Positions 1-5,400 of a stretch of DNA of 12,153 bases are shown piece after piece (within the stretch, counting starts at the first letter, position 1; every line of letters starts with the position of its first letter). The stretch comes from JBBSGD01 sp038254435 (GTDB lineage Bacteria > Actinomycetota > CADDZG01 > WHSQ01), in NCBI GenBank assembly GCA_038254435.1, contig JBBSGD010000051.1, forward strand, positions 1 through 12,153. The letters are read 5' to 3'. Position numbers and translations under genes: made by a program. The notes under the pieces were generated by a model. That model did not search any database and was not told the origin of the DNA. It saw nothing but the letters and a program-made list of their open reading frames with translations.

Positions 1-215
1 ACTCCTGCCGCGTCGATCATGTGCGCGATCAAGCTGGGCTGGCTCGTCGTCTGACCGTGCGGCAGCGCGACCGGCTTGTCGATGTAGGCAAGCCGGCGCT
101 CGCCGGGCGGAACGAACAATGCCCTGTCGACCAAGCGGAAGGCGTCCAGGATCCGCTCGTTCCCGGGCACGCTGCCATCTATGAGGCGTACGAGTCCCTC
201 GTGCGTACGGGGCAT
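1..215 (-). CDS. pcm: Protein-L-isoaspartate O-methyltransferase, N-terminal part (runs off the left edge)
   Basis: Only the first 71 codons are in the window, on the minus strand. The translation reads IDGSVPGNERILDAF near the start, then LFVPPGERRLAYIDKPVAL (residues 33-51) and GQTTSQPSLIAHM (54-66). This is the N-terminal signature of PCMT, the cytosolic SAM-dependent enzyme that methylates isoaspartyl residues so that damaged proteins can be repaired; E. coli Pcm has GQGQTISQP at the same place. The SAM-binding Rossmann core lies outside the window. The ATG at 215-213 is the first possible start, because an in-frame TGA lies a few codons upstream. A GAAGGG ribosome-binding site sits 9 nt before it (230-225). 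The gene is divergent from the WS/DGAT gene across 59 bp. Family assignment is fairly secure from the motif; the symbol is less so because the gene is cut. Confidence 0.82.
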   Translation of the reverse strand, partial: MPRTHEGLVRLIDGSVPGNERILDAFRLVDRALFVPPGERRLAYIDKPVALPHGQTTSQPSLIAHMIDAAG

Positions 216-259
216 GTAGCGCGTCCCTTCGGCAGACCTGCGCCGGCGCGGTCAACGAC

Positions 260-265
260 TACGAT
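260..265 (+). promoter_or_regulatory. Candidate -10 element (TACGAT) for the WS/DGAT gene
   Basis: TACGAT fits the TANNNT -10 consensus described for actinobacterial promoters. It ends 9 nt before the ATG at 275, so transcription from it would start at about 272-275 and give a leaderless or nearly leaderless mRNA. There is no Shine-Dalgarno sequence before the ATG and no recognisable -35 element. A 10-bp GC palindrome, GCGCCGGCGC, lies just upstream at 240-249 and may be chance in this composition. Confidence 0.33.
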
Positions 266-274
266 TGCGCCACC

Positions 275-1654
275 ATGTCACGTTTCGAGCGACTCAGCGT
301 CCTCGACGAGCTCTTTCTCCACCTCGAGGGTCCCAACACGCACATGCACGTCGGCAGCGCAGCCATCTTCGCGGGCCCGGCCCCGCTCTACGAAGAGCTG
401 CTCGCCATGGTAGCGACTCGCCTGCCGATGGTGCCTCGCTTCCGCCAGAAGCTCGCTTTCGTGCCGCTGTCTGCGGGTCGCCCGGTATGGGTCGATTACC
501 CGCTCTTCAACCTCGAATACCACGTGCGCCGCGCCTCTTTGCGGCGGGCCGGCAAGGACGACGAGCTCGAGCGCCTCGTCGCCCGCGTCATGTCCCAGCA
601 GCTCGACCGCAGCAAGCCGTTGTGGGACATCTTGATGGTGCAAGGCCTGGCGGGCGATCGCTTCGCACTCATCTCCAAGGCGCATCACTGCCTCGTCGAC
701 GGCGTCTCGGGCATCGACCTCATGTCTCACCTGCTCGATTCGTCCCCCGAGCAGGCGGCGGGTAGCCACAAGACGTGGACGCCGGCACCGGAGCCGGCGC
801 CCGAGGAGCTGCTGGCCCACGCCCTCGGGGAGCGGCTGGCGTCCCCGCAAGAGCTCGTGCGCACGATCCGGTCCGCCCTGGTGGACCCCGTAACCGCCTC
901 CGAGCGCCTGCTCGGCGCGCTGAAGTCGCTCGGCGCGTTCGCGTCGGCCTCGATGTCGGCACCCGCCTCCAGCCTCAACCGGCACATCGGGCCCCACCGC
1001 CGCTTCGCCACCCTGCTCGTTCCCCTCGGCGCCGTGAAGCTGGTTGGGGACGCCCTCGGGGCCACCGTGAACGACGTAGTGGTGGCCGCCGTCACCGGTG
1101 GACTCAGGCGTCTGCTGGCGGGGCGCGGTGAGGACGTGACCGGGCTCGAGCTTCGTGCCATGGTCCCCGTGTCGCTGCGGGATGGGGAGGAGCGACGGGC
1201 GCTCGGCAACCGCGTGTCAACGATATGGGCGCCGCTCCCCGTGTATGAAGCAGACCCCTTGGTCCGCGTGAAGACAGTGAGCGGGCAGATGCGCCGCCTC
1301 AAGGCGTCCGGCCAGGTTAGCGGCGCTCAGGTCCTGACCAGGATGTGGGAGCACGCGCCGCCCCCGATCGTCGCCCAGGCCGCGCGCCTCGTGGCTCGCC
1401 AGCGCGCCTTCAACCTCGTCATCACCAACGTGCCCGGCCCCCAGATACCGCTCTACGCGATGGGGCGGCGCATGGAGGAGGTCTACCCCCTCGTGCCGCT
1501 GGCCGATAACACCACTCTCGGCGTGGCCTTGTTCTCCTACGACGGCACCCTGGCGTTCGGCCTGCTGGGCGACTACGACAGCGCGGCCGACCTCCCGGTG
1601 CTCGCGGACGGCATCGCAGAGTCCATAGCGGAGCTGGTGGCACTCACCGCGTAA
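275..1654 (+). CDS. Wax ester synthase / acyl-CoA:diacylglycerol acyltransferase (WS/DGAT family)
   Basis: The 459-residue protein has the usual length and motifs of the bacterial WS/DGAT family. These enzymes transfer an acyl group from acyl-CoA to diacylglycerol or a fatty alcohol, making storage triacylglycerol or wax ester at the inner membrane surface. Visible motifs are PLWD at 115-118, the catalytic HHCLVDG (HHxxxDG) at 137-143 with His138 as predicted base, a TVNDVV segment in the middle of the protein, and NVPGP at 385-389 near the C terminus. All motifs are intact, so it should be active; substrate choice cannot be read from sequence. Actinobacterial genomes often carry several paralogues, so the specific name is left open. 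The ATG at 275 fits the family's MSRFERLSVLDELFLH-type N terminus. It lacks a Shine-Dalgarno sequence and may be translated leaderlessly. The gene stands alone, between divergent pcm and convergent aldolase genes. Confidence 0.93.
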   Translation: MSRFERLSVLDELFLHLEGPNTHMHVGSAAIFAGPAPLYEELLAMVATRLPMVPRFRQKLAFVPLSAGRPVWVDYPLFNLEYHVRRASLRRAGKDDELERLVARVMSQQLDRSKPLWDILMVQGLAGDRFALISKAHHCLVDGVSGIDLMSHLLDSSPEQAAGSHKTWTPAPEPAPEELLAHALGERLASPQELVRTIRSALVDPVTASERLLGALKSLGAFASASMSAPASSLNRHIGPHRRFATLLVPLGAVKLVGDALGATVNDVVVAAVTGGLRRLLAGRGEDVTGLELRAMVPVSLRDGEERRALGNRVSTIWAPLPVYEADPLVRVKTVSGQMRRLKASGQVSGAQVLTRMWEHAPPPIVAQAARLVARQRAFNLVITNVPGPQIPLYAMGRRMEEVYPLVPLADNTTLGVALFSYDGTLAFGLLGDYDSAADLPVLADGIAESIAELVALTA

Positions 1655-1670
1655 CGAGGCTGGCGCATCC

Positions 1671-1689
1671 GCCCACCCCCAAGGTGGGT
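1671..1689. terminator. Hairpin between two convergent genes, possible bidirectional terminator
   Basis: CCCACC (1672-1677) and GGTGGG (1683-1688) form a 6-bp GC-rich stem with a 5-nt loop, extendable by a G-T pair. It lies in the 52-bp gap between the stop of the WS/DGAT gene (1654) and the stop of the aldolase gene (1707). No T-tract follows on either strand, so it is not a classic intrinsic terminator. Its position between two convergent genes is the main support. Confidence 0.4.
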
Positions 1690-1706
1690 AATCGCACGAA
1701 CCTCGG

Positions 1707-2363
1707 CTACCGGTCGGTGAGGTACTCGTCGAGCCGGCGGTTGATGTCGATCGCCCGGCGCTCCAGCTCGTCGAAGCGGCCCTGGGCGGCGAGGTGGGGG
1801 TCGAAGACCGCGCCGGTGAAACCGACGAGCTCGGCCCCGGCGTCGAGATACCCGAGGTAGTTGCCGCCCGTCACGCCGCCCGAGACGAGAAGCGGCACGT
1901 CGCTCAGGGGGCCGCGCACTTGCTCCACATAGGTCGGCCCGCCGAGGCTCTCGATCGGAAAGACCTTGACCCAGTCGGCCCCGAGCTGGTGCGCACGGTG
2001 GATCTCGGTGGGCGTCGCGGCGCCGATGATGACCGGCAGCGACAGCCCGTGCGCCGCGTCGGCGACCTCGGCCACGACGACGGGAGTGACGATGTACTCG
2101 GCTCCAGAGTCGTAGGCTTCCTTGACCTGCTCCGCGGTGGTCACCGTGCCGGCGCCTGCGATAGCGTCGATGCGTCCCGCGACCTCGGACAACGCCCCGG
2201 TAGCCCCCGGGGTGTCGAGCGTGACCTCCACCGCCTCGAACCCGCCGCGCACGGCCGCGCCGATCCCTTCGACCGCGTGCTCCGCCGCCTGCATGCGGAA
2301 GATGGCGACGAGGGTTGCGTCCTTGAGCCTGGCGCGGCGCGACGCGAAGAGTTTTTCGTTCAT
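1707..2363 (-). CDS. KDPG/KHG aldolase family protein (2-keto-3-deoxy-6-phosphogluconate aldolase-like)
   Basis: The 218-residue protein matches class I KDPG aldolases in length and TIM-barrel motifs. These enzymes cleave 2-keto-3-deoxy-6-phosphogluconate (or -galactonate) to pyruvate and glyceraldehyde-3-phosphate in Entner-Doudoroff-type pathways. Visible features are Glu46 in EVTLD (general base), GAGTVTT at 70-76 with Thr73, Lys133 in WVKVFP (predicted Schiff-base lysine, same number as E. coli Eda) and SGGVTGGNY near the C-terminal phosphate-binding loop. Asp50 stands where Eda has Arg49, a pyruvate-site residue. E. coli DgoA (KDPGal aldolase) also lacks that Arg, having Asn, so the natural substrate may not be KDPG. 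The start is the ATG at 2363-2361; no strong ribosome-binding site precedes it. No edd, kinase or sugar transporter lies nearby. The gene is divergent from the herA operon, with the 14-bp repeat array in between. Confidence 0.85.
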   Translation of the reverse strand: MNEKLFASRRARLKDATLVAIFRMQAAEHAVEGIGAAVRGGFEAVEVTLDTPGATGALSEVAGRIDAIAGAGTVTTAEQVKEAYDSGAEYIVTPVVVAEVADAAHGLSLPVIIGAATPTEIHRAHQLGADWVKVFPIESLGGPTYVEQVRGPLSDVPLLVSGGVTGGNYLGYLDAGAELVGFTGAVFDPHLAAQGRFDELERRAIDINRRLDEYLTDR

Positions 2364-2442
2364 CTGATCGAGGGTAACCGAGCGTCACGGGCTGGTATTG
2401 ACCGGAACCTGTCGCAAGTCGCCCTTACGCTAAGCAGGGTGG

Positions 2443-2512
2443 CAAGCGCCTGGGACCAAGCGCCTGGGACCAAGCGCCTGGGACCAAGCGCCTGGGACCA
2501 AGCGCCTGGGAC
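2443..2512. repeat. Five perfect tandem copies of a 14-bp repeat
   Basis: The unit CAAGCGCCTGGGAC occurs five times without a mismatch (2443-2456, 2457-2470, 2471-2484, 2485-2498, 2499-2512). The array ends 25 bp before the herA start, in the 174-bp divergent region between the aldolase gene and the herA operon. Across each unit junction, GCGCCTGGGACCAAGCGC is an imperfect palindrome. On the minus strand the C-A mismatch becomes a G-U pair, so an RNA hairpin would be slightly more stable in that direction. A unit of 14 bp does not keep a reading frame, so the array is very unlikely to be coding. It could be a multi-site operator, a structured leader or a neutral minisatellite. There are no spacers, so it is not a CRISPR array. 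Confidence 0.97.
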
Positions 2513-2526
2513 AGTGAGCACAGCGC

Positions 2527-2532
2527 GGGGAG
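2527..2532 (+). promoter_or_regulatory. Ribosome-binding site of herA
   Basis: GGGGAG lies 5 nt before the ATG at 2538. It decides the start: the reading frame stays open far upstream through the aldolase gene and the repeat array, and an in-frame GTG at 2514 follows the last repeat, but neither has comparable support. Confidence 0.65.
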
Positions 2533-2537
2533 ACGGC

Positions 2538-4232
2538 ATGGACGACAACGGCACTCAGGGACAGGGACGGGTTCTCGGAACCCAGGACTCCACCCCCCTC
2601 AAGTTCTGGACGGTCCTGCCATCGGGCATTCATCTGCAGCTCGACGATGTGGTGGCGACTGGGCGCGAGCTGGCCGGTGGCGAGCGCATACGCATCTACG
2701 GAGTCGTGTCACAGGTGCGAGCTCGCCACGAAGGGGCGCGCTTCGACTCGGACGTCTTCTTGATCGAAGACGGAGTCCTTCCGGCCGAAGTTACCGAAGC
2801 CGCCGAGATCACCGTGACGCGCGTGGAGCCCGAGGTCTTCGTCCCCCCGCTTCCGGGGACAGCGGTAAGGCGGGCGCTGGGCAAGGAGCGCGACGAAGGG
2901 CTCTTCTTCGATGGGATGGACAAGAAGCTGCCGGCAGGGCTCACTCGAGCCGCAGAGCCTATCTACATCAACCTCGAGTTCCTGGACGGCTCGCGCGGGG
3001 CGCACGTAAACATCAGCGGAATCTCGGGAGTAGCCACCAAGACGACCTACGCGACCTTCCTTATCTACAGCCTGTTCAACTCGGGCGTTTTGGGCTCCGA
3101 CGCTATCAACACCAAAGCCCTGGTGTTCAACGTCAAGGGCGAGGATTTGATGTTCCTCGACCACAACAACATCCAGCTTTCAGATGCCGACCGGGACCGC
3201 TACCGGGAGCTGGGACTCGAGCCCGGGCCCTTTGGCAGCACCGCCTTTTATGCTCCCCCTCGCCTCGGCGATCCGGCGGCGAGCCCCGATGTCGCGACGC
3301 GCCCGACGGGAGTTACGTCTTTCTTCTGGACGCTGACAGAGTTCTGTCACGACGAGTTGCTTCCGTTTCTGTTTGCCGACGCCGAAGACGACCGTCAGCA
3401 CTACACGATGGTCGTGCACAACGTTGCCGCGCGCCTCAAAGAAGCGGTGGCGCTCCCCGAGGGCGGAGTCATGATCGAGGAGCGCGAGATCCGCTCCTTT
3501 AGGGCGCTTGTCGATCTAATCACTGCCAGGGTGCAGGACCAAGAGGAGTACCCACCGTGGGCCGGCACCGCCATCGGCGCAGGGACCGTGAACGCGTTCG
3601 TGCGGCGCTTGCACCACACAGTGCGCCACCTTGATCGCCTCGTCCGCGGGGATGTTGCCAACGCCGCTAAGCACCGCGTCGATCTTTCCCGGCAAGTCAC
3701 CGTGGTCGACATCCACAACCTGCCCGACCGCGCCAAGCGCTTCGTGGTTGGCGTGATCGTCCGCAAGACGTTCGACGACAAGGAGCGCACGGGCAGCGCC
3801 CGGCCCCTTCTGTTTCTCGTTCTCGACGAGCTCAACAAGTACGCTCCGCGCGAGGGCTCGAGCCCGATCAAAGAGATCCTTCTCGATGTCGCCGAGCGGG
3901 GCCGCTCGCTCGGCATCATCCTCATCGGCGCCCAGCAAACCGCCAGCGAGGTCGAAGGCCGCATCGTCGGACAGTCTTCGATCCGCGTCGTCGGGCGGCT
4001 GGATGCGGCCGAGGCCGAACGCGGACAGTACGGATTCCTCAGGGGCGCAAACCGCGACCGCGCGACGATCATGAAGCCCGGCACGATGATCTTGCAGCAG
4101 CCCGAGCTGCCGGTGCCTCTGGTACTCGAGTTCCCCTTTCCCGCGTGGGCCAGCCGCCCGAGTGAGGCCGGCGCCAGTCCGGCTTCCTCCGATCAGCCGG
4201 ACGACCCCTTCACCGGTCTCCCCGCCTCGTGA
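2538..4232 (+). CDS. herA: HerA-like DNA translocase ATPase (bacterial HerA)
   Basis: The 564-residue protein is predicted to be a FtsK-HerA superfamily ATPase that works as a hexameric DNA pump with NurA in DNA-end resection. An N-terminal HAS-barrel-like beta domain (about 20-105) precedes the RecA-like core. The P-loop region at 158-170 reads NISGISGVATKTT, with Lys168 and Thr169 but without the GxGK[ST] glycine spacing. Walker B is at 424-431 (LLFLVLDE), continuing into NKYAP. GAQQTASEV (464-472) fits a sensor segment, and Arg483 and Arg487 after GQSSI are arginine-finger candidates. The last 25 or so residues are Pro/Ser/Ala-rich and probably disordered. It is the first gene of the herA-sbcD-sbcC-nurA operon; sbcD begins 34 nt after its stop. 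I believe the odd P-loop is shared by a bacterial HerA clade, but this is from memory. Context with nurA and mre11/rad50 supports the name strongly. Confidence 0.88.
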   Translation: MDDNGTQGQGRVLGTQDSTPLKFWTVLPSGIHLQLDDVVATGRELAGGERIRIYGVVSQVRARHEGARFDSDVFLIEDGVLPAEVTEAAEITVTRVEPEVFVPPLPGTAVRRALGKERDEGLFFDGMDKKLPAGLTRAAEPIYINLEFLDGSRGAHVNISGISGVATKTTYATFLIYSLFNSGVLGSDAINTKALVFNVKGEDLMFLDHNNIQLSDADRDRYRELGLEPGPFGSTAFYAPPRLGDPAASPDVATRPTGVTSFFWTLTEFCHDELLPFLFADAEDDRQHYTMVVHNVAARLKEAVALPEGGVMIEEREIRSFRALVDLITARVQDQEEYPPWAGTAIGAGTVNAFVRRLHHTVRHLDRLVRGDVANAAKHRVDLSRQVTVVDIHNLPDRAKRFVVGVIVRKTFDDKERTGSARPLLFLVLDELNKYAPREGSSPIKEILLDVAERGRSLGIILIGAQQTASEVEGRIVGQSSIRVVGRLDAAEAERGQYGFLRGANRDRATIMKPGTMILQQPELPVPLVLEFPFPAWASRPSEAGASPASSDQPDDPFTGLPAS

Positions 4233-4254
4233 GAGCGACTCTCCGCCGCAGTCA

Positions 4255-4266
4255 GGGGGCAGGAGA
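4255..4266 (+). promoter_or_regulatory. Purine-rich ribosome-binding region before the TTG start of sbcD
   Basis: GGGGGCAGGAGA runs directly up to the TTG at 4267. The AGGAG part is only 1 nt from the start, closer than usual; the G-run is 7 nt away. No ATG or GTG in this frame lies closer to the conserved N terminus. Confidence 0.5.
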
Positions 4267-5400
4267 TTGAAGCTCCTTCACACGGGCGACTGGCATGCGG
4301 GGAAGGGTCTGGCCGGGCGCAGCCGCAGCGAAGAGCTGCGCGACGCCCTAGCCGAGATAGCAACCCTCGCGCGCGAACAGGAGGTCGACTTCGTGCTCGT
4401 CGCGGGCGACATCTTCGACTCCGCCGCCCCGAGCCCGGAAGCCGAGCGCATCGTCTATCGCGCCCTTCTCGATCTTGCCTCCGTGGCACCCGTGATCGCT
4501 GTGCCCGGCAATCACGACAACCAGCGGCGGCTCGCCGCCATCGCACCGGTGATCGAACACGCCCGAGTAACGGTGGTGCCGTTTCTAGCCGACAAGGTGT
4601 ATAGATTCGAGTCGGACGGCGAGCGTCTTTGTCTGGCACCGCTCCCGTGGCTGTCTCAGCGCTTCGTGGTGCGAAACGATCAGCTCATGAGCAAGGACGC
4701 CGCCGAGCTCAGCGGCGACTACAACCAACGGCTACGCCGGGTCATTGCTGCGCTGAGCGCTGGCTTTGAGGACGACGCCGTCAACATCGTTCTCGGTCAC
4801 CTTGCAGTTGCGGGGGCCGTCCCCGGCGGCGGGGAGCGACCGGCCCAGGTGATCGATGCTTACAGGGTCGATGCCACCGCCTTCCCGGCCCGCGCGCACT
4901 ACGTTGCTCTCGGTCACATCCACAAGTTGCAGACGATGCCGGGCCCCTGCCCGATCTACTACTGCGGCTCGCCTCTGCAGCTCGACTTCAGCGATACCGA
5001 CGACGCCACGCAGGTGCTCGTCATCGAGGCTCATCCGGGCGCCCCCGCCACCGTCACACCAGTAGCGCTCACGGTCGACCGCAGGCTGCGCACCATCAAG
5101 GGAACGCTCGAGCAGCTCGGCGCGCTGGCGGGAACGACGGGCGAAGACTACCTGCGCGTGATCGTGACCGAGCGTGCGCGCCCCGGCCTCGGCGAGGACG
5201 TCCGCGACCTGTTCCCCAACACCGTCAAGGTGATTGTCGACGCGGCTCAGGAAGGCGATGTGCTCGTGCGGCCTCAGCTGGATAGCGCGTCGCCGGCGGA
5301 GCTGTTCACTGCTTATCTCGACTCCAGGGGCATGGCGGACAAGCGACTCGTAGATCTCTTTGGGGAGCTTTACGAAGAGTGCACGGAGGCTGGCGCATGA
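4267..5400 (+). CDS. sbcD: Exonuclease subunit SbcD (Mre11 homologue)
   Basis: This 377-residue protein is the metallophosphoesterase nuclease of the SbcCD (Mre11-Rad50) complex, which opens hairpins and trims blocked or protein-bound DNA ends using Mn2+. All phosphoesterase motifs are present: DWH (8-10), GDIFD (47-51), GNHD (81-84), LGHLA with His178, and GHIH (216-219). The C-terminal part (about 270-377) matches the capping and Rad50-binding region. The TTG at 4267 is chosen because it gives MKLLHTGDWHAGK, which aligns residue for residue with canonical SbcD/Mre11 N termini. A GTG at 4162 would add 35 unconserved Pro/Arg/Ser-rich residues and overlap herA by 71 nt. The stop overlaps the sbcC start as ATGA, indicating translational coupling and matched subunit synthesis. 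The family assignment is secure. Confidence 0.94.
   Translation: MKLLHTGDWHAGKGLAGRSRSEELRDALAEIATLAREQEVDFVLVAGDIFDSAAPSPEAERIVYRALLDLASVAPVIAVPGNHDNQRRLAAIAPVIEHARVTVVPFLADKVYRFESDGERLCLAPLPWLSQRFVVRNDQLMSKDAAELSGDYNQRLRRVIAALSAGFEDDAVNIVLGHLAVAGAVPGGGERPAQVIDAYRVDATAFPARAHYVALGHIHKLQTMPGPCPIYYCGSPLQLDFSDTDDATQVLVIEAHPGAPATVTPVALTVDRRLRTIKGTLEQLGALAGTTGEDYLRVIVTERARPGLGEDVRDLFPNTVKVIVDAAQEGDVLVRPQLDSASPAELFTAYLDSRGMADKRLVDLFGELYEECTEAGA
5385..5389 (+). promoter_or_regulatory. Ribosome-binding site of sbcC inside the end of sbcD
   Basis: GGAGG lies 7 nt before the ATG at 5397, within the last codons of sbcD. It fixes the sbcC start at the ATGA overlap rather than at an in-frame codon 18 bases further upstream (5379). 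Confidence 0.7.

Noticed and set aside
21..413. 130-codon plus-strand open frame over the left edge
   Set aside because: It starts inside the antisense of a recognisable pcm gene and ends inside the WS/DGAT gene in another frame; the product has no family features.
2398..2431. TTGACC (2398-2403) with TACGCT (2426-2431) as a sigma-70-type promoter for herA
   Set aside because: The spacer would be 22 bp, too long for a standard promoter. TACGCT alone remains only a weak TANNNT candidate.
2443..2512. CRISPR-like array
   Set aside because: The 14-bp units are directly adjacent with no spacers, and no cas genes are present.
1794..2537. Open reading frame continuing upstream of herA through the aldolase gene and the repeats
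   Set aside because: It is antisense to a clear KDPG-aldolase gene and reads through 14-bp repeats that shift frame; GGGGAG plus ATG at 2538 and the HAS-barrel-like N terminus give a better start.
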